Below, one piece after another: positions 1 through 11,356 of a stretch of DNA of 64,000 nucleotides (its first letter is position 1; each line of letters opens with the position of its first letter). Source of the stretch: Halicephalobus mephisto (lineage: Eukaryota > Nematoda > Chromadorea > Rhabditida > Panagrolaimidae); contig SWDT01000131.1 in assembly GCA_009193035.1 (NCBI GenBank), positions 164,921-228,920 on the forward strand. The letters run 5' to 3'. Made by a program: the position numbers and the translations under genes. The notes beneath the pieces are model-generated. The model searched no databases. It was given only the letters and a program-made list of their open reading frames with translations, and was not told the DNA's origin.

Positions 1-1
1 T

Positions 2-103
2 GAAAGACTCGACGTCATCTTCATGACTTTCTTCATCTTCGCCGTCACTATACCGGTTGCTTATCTTTTCATTTGCATGTGGGCATGGTCAGAAGATTAT
101 TAA
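2..103 (+). CDS. 3' end of an unknown membrane-anchored protein (partial)
   Basis: An open frame enters from the left edge and ends at TAA (101-103), giving about 33 residues. They are strongly hydrophobic (VIFMTFFIFAVTIPVAYLF) and finish in a short polar tail, SEDY. This looks like a C-terminal transmembrane helix with a few residues on the far side. The gene converges on NOP53, whose stop codon is only 78 bp away, so the two 3' ends are close. I cannot assign a family from so short a tail, and the start and upstream exons lie outside the window. Confidence 0.35.
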   Translation, partial: ERLDVIFMTFFIFAVTIPVAYLFICMWAWSEDY

Positions 104-180
104 TATTTAGAATTTCAATTTGCTCAGATATTTTTTTATCAATTTTTCAAAAATCAACAAAAATAAACTCATTGAGGTTA

Positions 181-1569
181 TTAGATAACCCTCGAAGTCG
201 CTGTGACAGCAGCTCGGTCTCGTTTCTCGACATACTTTCGCTTCAAACGCTGAGGAAGCCGTTTGGCGTCATCCGGACCAGCAACAGGAAGCATGTTTCT
301 TTCCTGGAGGCTTTTATATCGTTCTAAAAAGTCTACTTATATAAGAATCCCTTTAAAAAGTCACCTTGGAGCAAACTGCCTTCAGTTTTGGCCAATCTCA
401 GACTGCCCTTGAGTTCATTGGTCAGCAAAACTGGTTCTTCGTACTTCTCAAATTCACCTCGACCTAGCTTCTTGCGTTTGATCAACTTATCCATCATTTT
501 CTCCACAGCTCTAGCTTTGGCTTTGGTTTTGATCTCTGAATCCTTTTTATCCATTTCCTTGATGATTTTCTTGATGTTCGCGAATTGGATTCTTTCTTTT
601 TTAGTCATCTGCTTGGCAGCTTGTCTTTCTAACTCCGCCATCTTGTTCGCCAAGGCTCTTTTTTTCTTCTTCAAAGATTTCGGTTTGTTCGACGGCTTTT
701 TCGGAATCGGCTCATTGTCGTCGTGTTTTTGATCTTCTTCATCAGATGAACTTTCTTCAAAAAATCCTTGTTCCATTTCTGCTTGTTTTTCTTCTTCAGT
801 CACGTAGTTGACACCTTTGGGAAGCGACATGGCTTTCTTTAATTTTTTCTCTTTTGAAAGTCTTTCGGATTCTTCTTCCGCGATTTCATTGGCGTAATTC
901 TACAACACAAAGATTACTGCACGTATGCACACTAAAGAACCAACCACATAATCATTGAGGTCCGGATTATATGAAGCACCTGGCTTAGCGACGTGGATTG
1001 CGCGTTTGACAGAAGGGATATAAGCTTCAGTTTTCTTTGGTTTCTTAGGTCGGATGATTTTCCTGACCTTCAAATCGTAACTCAGTCCATTCTTGAGAAA
1101 TTCATCCGCTTCGGCAACTGGATCAGGTTCGGGTTCTGAAAAAAATTGAATTTCTCGGATTTTAGGTAAACCCAACCTTCCCAAATATCCTTTGAAACTT
1201 GTCTGGTTTTTCTGGGCTTAGGAGGAGGAGTAGGTTCCTTTGCACGCAGTCTACCGGGCTTCAGGACAATCTTTCCCCTCTGAGAAATGGGCTTGATTGA
1301 CTTCTTGACGTCCTTGATGTCTCCTAGCCTAAAAAGTTAAATTTCATATATCAATTTCACGTGAAAACTTACTTTTCCAGTCTCTCCTGATGTTCCTTGA
1401 GGCGTTGTTGTCTTCTAGAAAGCTTATCTTCGGAGATTTGAACTCCGGCGTCATCTAAAGTAAAAAGATCAGAATCCTGAATTTCGTCAAATTCCTTCTG
1501 TTTCTGGACTTTCGGAATGGCTTCATCCACAGATCGTAATCTCTTCCAAGCCTTCTTTGTTTTACCCAT
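181..1569 (-). CDS. NOP53: NOP53 (GLTSCR2) ribosome biogenesis protein
   Basis: Nucleolar factor of 60S ribosome maturation; in the family it links pre-60S particles to the Mtr4/exosome and to 5S RNP assembly. Five exons on the minus strand (1373-1569, 1177-1328, 948-1135, 365-899, 181-323) join in phase into 404 residues. The four introns are only 41, 44, 48 and 41 bp. Family hallmarks are visible: the N-terminal start MGKTKKAWKRLRSVDEA, a central EEPEPDP followed by KPGASYNPDLNDY, a lysine/glutamate-rich coiled middle with acidic SSSDEEDQ, and the conserved basic end (LGRGEFEKYEEP, SLLQERYKSLQERNML, LKRKYVEKRD). Length is in the normal range. A frame reading through the last intron would replace the conserved KSLQERN end with an abrupt stop, so the spliced form is preferred. 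Confidence 0.9.
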
Positions 1570-1974
1570 TTTTTGAACAATTTAATCACCTGAAATTTAC
1601 AAAGATAAAAAAGAAATAAAAGTGCAAAAAAAAATAACGAAATCCGCGAATCAAAAAAACGAGGCCAACTGCAATGTCCGTCTTGACACGATTTGTTGTG
1701 CGTACGCCAGACATGTCTGGTCTATCGATTCTTTCTCTTTTATGGTTCCGGCGTGTATTTCGACCAGCGAATCGATCGAAGTCGATTTCGACCGTCATCC
1801 AGAGCAGTTTCATTTTGGGTTTTGCGCACAATTTAATTTTTGTTCTGCATTTTTTAGTTTTTTTATACATTCGAGAACCGGACAGCCAAGGGCGTGGATG
1901 TCTTCTGTTAACGCTTCGCAACAATCCTATCTGAAATTGATTTCCTAAAATTTGACCGTGAAGTCGGTGTTCTC
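1570..1974. other. Upstream region of NOP53, no gene seen
   Basis: About 400 bp with moderate GC between the NOP53 start and the satellite. It holds inverted GTCCG/CGGAC-type motifs and ACATGTCT/AGACATGT matches, but nothing I can name. It probably contains the NOP53 promoter. Open frames here are short and lack family features. Confidence 0.4.
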
Positions 1975-3870
1975 ACATAACATTCTGCCCTGAGGGGGTT
2001 TAATGAGTGAAATTATCTGGAAATCCATATATGGATAAGTTCTTTGGGATTCACTAATGCTGTTGATGTAATTTTTGTCGATTTTGCCTCAGGGATTTTT
2101 GTACCTAAAACTTCATATATGAGGTTATTTTTCGGGATTAAATTGTGTAGTTTATGTTTCCGCGTTGTAATTTACCCTAAGAAGACTAGATAACTGTAAT
2201 TATTCAAAATCCATATATGAATCAATTTTCGGAGATTTAGTATTTTTAATATTTTTTGCACTTAAAACTTCATATATGAGATTATTCTTTAGGATTAGAC
2301 GGTGTACTTTGTTTCCACGTTGTAATTTGTTCTAAGAGGACTTGATGACTAATTATTCAAAATCCATATATGAATCAATTTTCGGAGATTTAGTATTTTT
2401 AATATTTTTTACACTTAAAACTTCATATATGAGATTATTCTTTAGGATTAGACAGTGTAGTTTGTTTCCATGTTGTAATCTGTTTTGAAGGGACTTAACT
2501 AATTATTCAGAAATCCATATATGGATCGCTTCCTTAGGACTTCATAATGTTGCCATCTTTTTTCCGCGTTTTGCCTCAGGGAGTTTTGTACCTAAAAATC
2601 TACATGAGCTTATTTCGAAGCATAATAATGTAATTTATTTTCCCACATATTGATCTGCCCTCAGGGCATTTGGTAAATCTAATTTTCCGAAAATCCATAT
2701 ATGGATCGATTTTTAGGCTTTAGTAGAGCTCTGGATGTCCTCTACACTCTGCCTCAGGGGTGCTTATCGATTACACGTACCTAAAAACCCATCTGGAAAT
2801 TGATTTCCTAAGATTTGCCCTGAGGGGATTTGATGAATTTAATCATCAAAGAACTTATAACTCAATTTTTATTTAAAAATGTCGTTAACGGCTACAGTAT
2901 ACCTTCCCCAAAAGCAAGTCCGATGATAGCACGCAGAAATCCATATGTAGATTGATTTTCAACGCTCAACAATGTACTTGACATTTCCGCGTTGTAATCT
3001 GCCCTCAGGGGGTTCGTGGGTGTGAGTACCGAGAAGTTCCTACGTAGATTAGTGCCCTAGAACTCAACAGTGTACTCCGTGGTCACTTACGAAATCTGCT
3101 CTAGGAATCGTCTCCAATTAAACGTTTAAAAATCCATATTCGAATTTCCCCAAAATCTCATCGTGCAATTTATGTTTTACGTAGTAATCTGCCCTGAGGG
3201 GATTTGCACTTAAATCCGCAGAAACCTATTTGTAAATGTTTAATTTTTCCGATGTTCTTATACGGTAATCTACCCTAAGGGGTTCAGTAGGTGTAATTGT
3301 CCAGATATCCAGACACAGACTCACGTCCGAGATTCAACCACGTGCCTCAGGTCCCCGGTTTGCAATATGCCCTGGGGGGTTGAGTGACTGTAAATATCTC
3401 AAACGACAGATTGATTCTTAGGATTCGATAATATACTTGTTTTTTTCCAGTTGGGATTTGTCTTTGAAAATCTTGTTCTAAACATCCTAAAATCCATATA
3501 TGAACTTGTTTTCTAGACTTGATGTTTTCGTGTTGGGATTTGTCTTTAAGAACTTTATTCTGGAATTCATATATGAATTGGTTTTTAGGATTCGATCGTG
3601 TTGGGATTTGTCCTTGAAAATTTTATTAAAATAGACACTTAGAAATCCATATATGAATTGTTTTTTAGGATTCGATAATGTACTTTCTGTTGGGATTTGT
3701 CTTTGAAAATCTTATTCTAAACATCCTAAAATCCATATATGAACTTGTTTTCTGGATTTGATGTTTTCGTGTTGGGATTTGTCCTTAAGAACTTTATTCT
3801 GGAATTCATATATGAATTGGTTTTTAGGATTCAATCGTGTGTTTCGTGCTTCGTGTTGGGATTTTTAAAA
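1975..3870. repeat. Complex satellite with CCATATATGG and CCCTGAGGG palindromes
   Basis: Degenerate tandem units of roughly 150-190 bp fill this block upstream of dre-1. Each unit alternates a CATATATG-centred palindrome with a CCCTGAGGG or CCCTCAGGG palindrome, joined by 'TTTGTACCTAAAA' and 'GTTTCCACGTTGTAATTTG'-like text. Perfect CCATATATGG (a CArG-box consensus) occurs at 2025-2034, 2515-2524 and 2695-2704; many others are one base off. From about 3445 a different sub-array starts: 80-90 bp units beginning GTTGGGATTTGTCTTTGA, with a higher-order duplication of about 240 bp. No coding capacity. Confidence 0.85.
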
Positions 3871-3905
3871 TTGAAGAATACACATGAATTGTAGGTGTTT
3901 GATGC

Positions 3906-6900
3906 ATGGCCGGTGAGGAAAGGTCCTTGGAGGACACGCCTGTTCCTAGCCACGCTGTGTCTAGAATTTTATCGTCTTCAAAAACTGAAACCTCCAGGCT
4001 TCATATGGTCCTCCGAAAACGAGGGAATCAATCAACGTCAATGTCGACTGCAGAGGAATCTTTGGATGTTGGAAGTCCCCCTGCGGCAACTCCAGCTACG
4101 GCGAGTCAACGGTATCCGAGAAAACGGAGGAGTTATCCCAAGGACGACGATGATGGAAGTTGTAAATCGACTTTGGCTGCTACTGCGGATGAAGCGTTGT
4201 TCGAACCGTCGACGAAAATTCTGAAACCAGATTCTCCAGGTGAAGCTAGAGACGCCGTCAAACAAGAACCATCAGAATCGGCTCAATTGTCATCTACTCC
4301 TAAAAATTACTTCGATGAACTTTCTAATGAAGTTTTAGTTTTAATTTTTTCATACTTATTTGAAAAAGATTTGTCATCAGTTTCCCGAGTGAACAGAAGA
4401 TTTAATCGAATAGCCAATGATCATGGATTATGGAGGAATTTATTTGAAGATACTTTTGAATATGCTCTTCCATTGTATCATCCTACTCCTGCTAAATTTG
4501 AATTTCGTCCGCCGCATCGGTGGAGAAATCATTATAATCCTTGGAAGGAAAGCTTTATCCAACTTGTAAGTTTTTCAAAATTAAAAATTAAAAAATTCTA
4601 AAATTAAAAAATTCTTTAAATTAAAAAGTTTGAAATTTTTAATTTAAAATTTTAAAATTTTTTAATTTTTAAACTTAAAAAGTTAAAAAGTTAAACCTTA
4701 AAAAATTTCTAAAATTTTAAATTTTAAAATTTCTAAAATTAAAAAGTTAAAACTTAATAGAAATTTTAAAAATTATTTAAATTCTGAAAATTTGTTCCAA
4801 GACAATTTTGTATATTTTTTAAATTTTTATAATAGTGTAATTAACATAATTTTAATCGAAATAATAGAATTTTTAGAAAATTATTTTAATAAAAATAATG
4901 AAATTTTTCGAAAATTATTTTAGTCAAAATAGTGAAATTTTTAGAAAATAATTTTAATAAAAATAGTGAAATTTTTAGAAAATAATTTTAATAAAAATAG
5001 TGAAATTTTTAGAAAATTATTTTAATCAAAATGGTGAAATTTTTAGAAAATTATTTTAATTAGAATGGTGAAATTTGCATAATTTTAATCGATTTTGATT
5101 GATTTTTAGCGTCATGGGATCCACGTTCGACCGGGGATGGCGAGACTGTACCAAACTCGTGGAATAGATTTTGCCGAAAATCTGGAACAAGCGATCGCGA
5201 TTGCTGAATCTAGACCTCTGGATGGAAGAAAAAATAGATTAATTTTTCTCCATACAGGTCATTACAAAGTTGAATCGATCAATGTGACTCAAGGAATGGA
5301 GATAATCGGGGCCAGTAATCATCCGTTGATCACTAGTCAAGTTGTAATTGAATCAAGAACGGATTCTACGATTGTATCTGGAGCAGGATCTGTAGAAACT
5401 TACATAGGATATGTTTCAATAAGATTTAATCCAGAAAAAAAAGATCCACAACCACATCAACATCACTATGCCTTGTTGGTCGAGGACGAAGCCAGACCGG
5501 TGATAGATCAATGTTCGATCAAGTCCACAAGTATGGTCGGAGCCGCGATTTGTGTGAAAAAACAAGGAACAAATCCGAAAATGAAACATTGTTTAATAGC
5601 TGATTGTGACAATGTTGGGATATTTATCACTGAAAACGCCTCAGGCACTTATGAAGATTGCGAAATAGCACGAAATAATCTTGCAGGAGTATGGGTGAAA
5701 AATCACGCAAATCCTGTTTTTCGAAGATGCCACATTCATCACGGAAGAGATGTCGGAATTTTTACATTTGAATATGGTTTGGGATATTTTGAAAGATGTA
5801 ACATCCATGGAAACAGAATCAGTGGAATCGAAGTTAAAAATCACGCAAATCCTACGGTAGTTCGATGTGATGTTCATCATGGCTTGACTGGCGGGATATA
5901 TGTTCACGAAAAAGGCAGAGGTCAATTTACAGAAAACAGAATTTACAATAATGCTTTCGCCGGAATCTGGATTACGTCACATTCTGAACCAACAATTAGA
6001 AAAAATGAAATATTTACAGGACAACAAGGTGGAGTTTATATTTTTGGAGAAGGAAGAGGTCTTATTGAACATAACAATATATACGGTAATGCTCTAGCTG
6101 GAATTCAAATTAGAACAGGATCTGATCCCATCGTCAGATTAAACAAAATTCATGACGGTCTTCATGGAGGCATATATGTTGTAAGTTCATTTTTACAGTA
6201 ATTAGAATTCTAGAAACTTGAAATTATTAAACATTTTCAAAAATTTTCGGAATTATTAAACGTTTTACAAAAATTTTGAAATTTCTTAACATTTTCAAAA
6301 ATTTTCGAAATTATTAAACGTTTTTAGGAATTTTGAAATTATTAAACATTTTTAAAAATTTTTAAACATTTTATAAAAAGTTCAAAATTTCTAAACATTT
6401 TATAAAAATTTTAGCATTATTAAATATTTTCGAGATTATTAAACATTTTTGAAAGTTTTAAAATTAATAAACATTTTTGAAAATTTTGAAATTTTTAAAC
6501 GTTTTGCAAAAATTTTGGAATTAATAAACATTTTTGAAAATTTCCAAATATTTTATAAAAAGTTCAAAATTTTTAAACATTTTATAGATTTTTTGAAACA
6601 TTTTGGAATGTGGTAGAAATTTTAGAAATTATTAAAAATCTAAAATTTTTGAATTTTTAAAATTAAAATTTAAAATTTTTGAAATTGTTTTAAAAATACG
6701 AAAATTCATAATTTTAAATAATTTTTAAAATACGAAAATTCATAATTTTAAATAATTTTTAAAATACGAAAATTTATAATTTTAAATAATTTTTAAAATA
6801 CGAAAATTCATAATTTTAAATAATTTTTAAAATTTCGTGTTGGAATTTATTTTTGAAAATATTTTATTTTTTATTAATTTAAATTTTTTCAGCATGAAAA

Positions 6901-8375
6901 AGGAAAAGGTCTAATTGAAGAAAACGAGGTCTACGGAAATTCCCTCGCCGGAATCTGGGTAACGACGGGATCTTCTCCGATTCTTCGGAAAAACAGAATT
7001 CATTCTGGAAAACAAGTTGGAGTTTATTTCTACGATAATGGACATGGACTTTTGGAAGAAAATGATATTTTTAATCATCTGTATTCTGGAGTGCAGATTC
7101 GAACAGGATCAAATCCGAAAATTACGAGAAATAAAATTTGGGGAGGCCAAAATGGCGGTGTTTTGGTGTACAACAACGGAGCAGGGGTTTTGGAAGACAA
7201 TGAAATTTTTGACAATGCAATGGCAGGTGTTTGGATTAAGACAGATTCTCATCCAATTTTGAGAAGAAATAAAATTTATGATGGTAGAGATGGTGGAGTA
7301 TGTATATTTACTAAAGGAAGAGGATTACTTGAAGATAATGATATATACCGTAATGCACAAGCAGGAGTGTTGATTTCTACAGAATCAAATCCGACTTTAA
7401 GAAGAAACAGAATTTTTGAAGGAAGAGCGGCTGGAATCGAAATAACAAACGGAGCAACGGCTACACTTGAAGGAAATTATCTTTTTAATAATAAATTTGG
7501 TGGATTATGTTTAGCAACAGATGTGAAGCCGATTTTGAGAGATAATCACATCTACGACAACCAGAACGCAGTCGAAAGAGCAGTCAACAAAGGTTTCTGT
7601 TTGTTTAAAATTAGTTCTTGTACTAGTTTCCCGATGCATGATTTCTACAGATGTATTACTTGTAATACGACAGATAGAAACGCTATATGTATCAATTGCA
7701 TCAGAGTATGTCACAGTGGACATGAAGTTCAATTTGTCAAACATGATCGGTGAGTTATTTTTAACACACAAACGACAATTTATCTTGTTTTAAAAATTCT
7801 TAAAAAATTAATTTTTTTATTAATCTTATTTTAAAAATTCTTAAAAAATTTATTTTTTTTGTAAACTTTGTTTTAAAAATTCTTAAAAAATTAATTTTTT
7901 TGTAAACTTTATTTTAAAAATTCTTAAAAAATTTATTTTTTTATTAATCTTGTTCGAAAAATTCTTAAAAAATTTAATTTTTATAAATCTTGTTCGGAAA
8001 ATTCTTAAAAAATTTATTTTTTTTTATAAACCTTTTTCGAAAAATTTTTAAAAAATTTAATTTTTTTAAACCTTGTTCGAAAAATTTTTTAAAAATTTAA
8101 TTTTTTATTAATCATGTTCGAAAAATTCTTAAAAAATTTATTTTTTTTAACTTTATATTTTTTATAATTTATAATTTTTAATGCTTTTTATAATTTTTAA
8201 TATTTATAATTTTTTAATATTTTTTAATTGTTATTTTTTCAGATTCTTCTGTGATTGTGGTGCAGGAACTCTGGAGAAGCAACAATGCCGTCTTCAGACA
8301 GAAATTAGGGACAACGATACAGTATACGATTCGGCAACTCCGATCGAAACGGAAACGCCAGCAGTCAATAATTGA
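3906..8375 (+). CDS. dre-1: dre-1 / FBXO11 F-box ubiquitin ligase substrate receptor
   Basis: Substrate-recognition subunit of an SCF (Skp1-Cullin1-F-box) ubiquitin ligase. In C. elegans DRE-1 times larval development by degrading the BLMP-1/Blimp1 repressor; FBXO11 targets BCL6 and others. Four exons (3906-4565, 5110-6180, 6893-7749, 8243-8375) join in phase to 906 residues, close to the ~920 of FBXO11. Order: a disordered Ser/Pro-rich N-terminus; F-box about 135-180 ([18 protein letters not shown]); a long array of right-handed beta-helix (PbH1) repeats about 290-770 with recurring GG(I/V)Y and AG(I/V)W turns; and a UBR-type zinc finger about 827-875 ([16 protein letters not shown], then [10 protein letters not shown]). 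The UBR box spans the last intron. A TTGTAG at 3889-3894 just upstream of the ATG could be a trans-splice acceptor. Introns 1-3 are 544, 712 and 493 bp of AT-rich repeats. Confidence 0.96.
4850..5085. repeat. ~39-bp tandem repeat in dre-1 intron 1
   Basis: At least five near-identical units of about 38-40 bp built on 'AATAGTGAAATTTTTAGAAA', ending directly before the branch/acceptor region of intron 1. The left part of the intron (4590-4800) is simpler AAATTTTAAA-type sequence. Confidence 0.8.
6200..6850. repeat. Low-complexity tandem repeats in dre-1 intron 2
   Basis: Units of 30-35 bp related to 'ATTATTAAACATTTTTGAAA' run to about 6600. Then four copies of a 39-bp unit around 'AATTTTTAAAATACGAAAAT' follow (6690-6830). 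A piece of the upstream satellite ('TTTCGTGTTGGAATTT') recurs at about 6834. Confidence 0.75.
7755..8215. repeat. ~55-bp tandem repeat in dre-1 intron 3
   Basis: Seven or so degenerate units built on 'AAAAATTCTTAAAAAATT' followed by 'TTTTTTTATTAATCTTG'. This AT satellite fills the intron that splits the UBR zinc finger. Confidence 0.75.
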
Positions 8376-9018
8376 TTAAAGCATTTTTAAAATTTTTGGT
8401 GGAAGATTTGTGATTACACTCGTTCTTTCGTTCAAATTTTTCGAGGTATTTAATTTTATTTTTAATTTTTTTTATTTTTTTTATTTTTAAAATGGGTGAT
8501 TCGGTGAAGGGATCGTCTGTAAAAAAATTTTCGTTTTTTTAAAACATAACGAATTGTTGGTAATATCAATTTACATCGTGCACAGGTCTTTGTAAAATGT
8601 CAATTTTAACTGTGATGAATTATTTATTTTTGTTATTTTTTAAAATGGGATTGGCCTGCGGCGATTTATCAATTTTAGTTTTGATTTTTTATATTAGTTT
8701 TGTAATTTGATGAATGAAATGGTTTGATGATGTTGGAAAATACACAAAAAAAAGAAAAAAAATATAAAAGAAAAAAATTAAAAAGATGGAAATTTAGGAA
8801 TAAACGAACACGAGGAAAAACGAAAATTTGGGTCCCGACGCGAAAGTGGCTCGCGCGACGGACTTTGAAGTTTGATGATAATTCATTTGTTTTTTATTTT
8901 TCTACTTTTTCGCCGACTTTTTTTATTTTTTTTTTCTTCCAGATTATCCACGACCTTCTGGAGATTGTTAATAATCGTTGTTAATATATGAAACTAGTGT
9001 TTTTCAGGAGATTTCAAC
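8376..9018. other. dre-1 3' UTR and dss-1 upstream region
   Basis: No gene seen. The first part is T-rich 3' UTR-like sequence. A purine-rich stretch (8745-8830) and a GC-richer patch (8820-8870) follow. A good splice acceptor, GTTTTTCAG (8999-9007), sits 11 bp before the dss-1 ATG. No partnering donor is obvious nearby, so it is a likely spliced-leader acceptor. Confidence 0.45.
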
Positions 9019-9306
9019 ATGACTTTGAATCCAGAGAAAAATGCTGACAAGAAGAAATCTGACTTTACTTTGAGCAATCCTAACGATCCTAAGCCTTCTC
9101 CGACTACGACCAAGTCTGCTGCTGGACTTGATGATGACGATGAATTTGAGGAGTTCCCCATCGATAGATCCCACATGGATGGCGTTGAAGAAGACGAAAA
9201 AGACACTATTTGGGAGGATAACTGGGAAGATGAGACTGTCGGTGAAGACTTTAGTACCGAACTCGGTGCTGAACTCAAGAAGATGGGCCACAAGCCAATG
9301 ATTTGA
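9019..9306 (+). CDS. dss-1: DSS1/SEM1 (26S proteasome lid subunit, BRCA2 partner)
   Basis: Small acidic, largely unfolded protein of the 26S proteasome lid (stapling Rpn3 to Rpn7), also found with BRCA2 and the TREX-2 mRNA export complex. One exon, 95 residues. The two signature acidic, tryptophan-containing blocks are present: DDDDEFEEFP (about 39-48) and IWEDNWEDE (about 65-73), followed by the helical tail DFSTELGAEL. The N-terminal ~35 residues, rich in Lys, Ser and Pro (KPSPTTTKS), are longer than in human DSS1 (70 residues), as in other nematodes. The start is the first ATG after the probable trans-splice acceptor ending at 9007. Confidence 0.93.
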   Translation: MTLNPEKNADKKKSDFTLSNPNDPKPSPTTTKSAAGLDDDDEFEEFPIDRSHMDGVEEDEKDTIWEDNWEDETVGEDFSTELGAELKKMGHKPMI

Positions 9307-10564
9307 ATCTCATCCTGTGCATAAGATGGTTAACTTATTTCGTGTGACTCTTGTTGAGTAATTTTTGGGTGTTTTATATAAAAATCGAAATAATCTGTTG
9401 TTGAAAAGTATTTAAATGTTACTTTCAAAGTTTTTAAAGGTTTTGTTTTCCATGAATCGGTACTGATGGCCAGACATGTCAGAAAATTTGAAAAAAATGG
9501 CGTGATTGTCCTCAATGTCGCGCGCCTATCTTGCAGGTTACTACCGGTTTTCTCCCTTTAAATAGAGAGTTTTGGTAATATTGAGCTTATTTTTGACCGG
9601 TTTGCATTTCTGAATTATTTTTTAACCGTTTTGGCCATTTTTAAGTTCTTTTTAACCGTTTTGATCATTTTCAGGTTTTTTTTGAACGTTTTGAATGTTT
9701 CAACTATTTTTTGACAGTTTTAAGTTGTTTATAACCGTTTTCATTTTTTCAGCTTCTTTTTGACTGTTTTCATTCCTAGGTTGTATCATTTGTCAGTTTT
9801 TCCAGTAAAAAGTAATAAGATCAGTCAGAGTACGAACACATGAATTGTTCTCTCTCGCGCTTTACTATCTGTAGTTTGTTTTTCATTCCGACGTTCGTTT
9901 TTCCCTACTTTTTTGCCCCGTTTCCAACGTTCATTTTTAACAGATATCCAGTGTAAACTGCTTCTTCGTTTTTACACTTTTCAGGAGTGTTCAAAGTTTT
10001 CCATTGTTTTTTTCGTTGGTAAAAATGACGAAATAACGTATTCGTCGTTTTTTGTCGATTTCGTTCTTTATTTCGAAATTTCAGAAAAGCGCACGTGGCA
10101 TTATTCTTATTTGTTTTTTGAGTTTGGTTTTATTTCTTTGGGTTTGTTGTTCGCTTGTGATATATGAAGCGGATTTGTGATATGAGGTAAGTTCGATATA
10201 TGAAGTAAGCTGCCGTCGAATGTGTCACTTGTCCATTTAACTGCTTCGTCATTAATCTTTGTTCTTTTGTTCTGCATTTGTTTTTTTGGTTAATTGCAGT
10301 TTCAATTGCTTGATAAGGCGATAAAGGCTGTATTTTTTGATTTGCGACCGCTACTTGTTTGGACCTCAATCGAGATGCTACCATTTTTGATTACGGATCG
10401 CTTTTTCTACATTTCCGACTTGTTTACGCCGCGAACAATACGGGAACTACGCCGTGTTTTTGTTGGTGATTGATTTCGTGCTCTAGACTCGATTGTTTTT
10501 TTCAATAGTTTAAATTTTTTTGATTTTAGAAGTCCTCGACTTTCTGACGCTAGCTGTTGTGATC
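9307..10564. other. Gene-free region between dss-1 and the first lbp gene
   Basis: No supported gene. From 9590 to 9780 there is a degenerate ~40-bp repeat of 'TTTTTAACCGTTTTGA'-type units. The part from 9830 to 10560 has a mixed composition with several GATATATGAAG motifs (10159-10205) and is the likely promoter and 5' UTR region of the fatty-acid-binding-protein gene. The open frames in it have no family features. Confidence 0.4.
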
Positions 10565-11033
10565 ATGGCCGAACAATATGCCGGAAAATGGAACTTTGTT
10601 AGTTCCGACAACTTTGAACCCTACTTGAAGGAAGTTGGAGTTGGATTAATGACAAGAAAAATGGCTGCTACTTTGAAGCCTCAAATTTCTTTCGAAATTG
10701 AAGGCAGCAAGTGGAAGATGACCTCTGTTTCTACTTTCAAAACTATCGTTGTCGAATTTGAGCTCGACAAGCAATTCGAAGAAACCACGGGCGATGGTCG
10801 CAAATGCTTGGTAAGTATTTCTTATCTATGTTTATCCTAGGATTAACGATAAAATCAATATTTAATTTTAGAGCACCTTCTCTCTTCAAGACGGAAAGCT
10901 CATTCAAGAGCAGAAGGCCGCCACTGCTGGAGAAAAAGACTCTCACTTTGAGCGTTGGATTGAAGGCAACCAACTCATCATCACTGGACAATCTGGAGAA
11001 GTCAAGTTCCGCAGAGTTTATGAACGTGCTTAA
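10565..11033 (+). CDS. Intracellular fatty-acid-binding protein (lbp family), copy 1
   Basis: Cytosolic lipid chaperone of the calycin/FABP family. Two exons (10565-10810 and 10872-11033) give 135 residues, the typical length. The FABP start is clear (YAGKWNFVSSDNFEPYLKEVG, trimmed here to its first part: GKW then NFEPYLKEVGVG), followed by RKMAATLKP and TFKTIVVEFEL. The ligand carboxylate triad looks intact: the C-terminal R-x-Y motif is present in FRRVYERA. No signal peptide, so it resembles the intracellular C. elegans LBP-5 to LBP-8 group rather than the secreted ones. ATG 10565 is chosen because an upstream in-frame ATG (10520) would add a hydrophobic stretch absent from the family. Confidence 0.93.
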
Positions 11034-11356
11034 ATCATCTGAAATCCCGAGGATTTTCACTTTATTTATTGTTGACAATCATCTGAGTGCTAAATGAGCT
11101 CTTTGCCTTGTCTCGTATATGGTTATAGTTTATACAATAAAGTAATAAAATGGCGTTTCAATGATAGGTGATAAATGGAGTAAAGTAGACTGGAAGGAAG
11201 ATTAGAATTATGGAACTTTAAGGTCCAGATTTTGTGTTCTAAAGACGATACGCGGACTTTGATCGGACTAAAGAATGTCTGAAATGGTGATTGAAAGTTG
11301 ATATAAAAACGTTGATTTTTGATAGAATTTTGTTCATTTTTTTATTTTTTTTAAAA

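Noticed and set aside
1586..1948. Overlapping frames on both strands upstream of NOP53
   Set aside because: Mixed-composition promoter DNA; no conserved motif and no splice support.
3895..4265. Alternative frames over the dre-1 first exon
   Set aside because: Shadows of the exon that encodes the F-box protein; no family match.
8724..8984. A Lys-rich 86-codon frame before dss-1
   Set aside because: Low-complexity purine tract then T-rich DNA; no family features.
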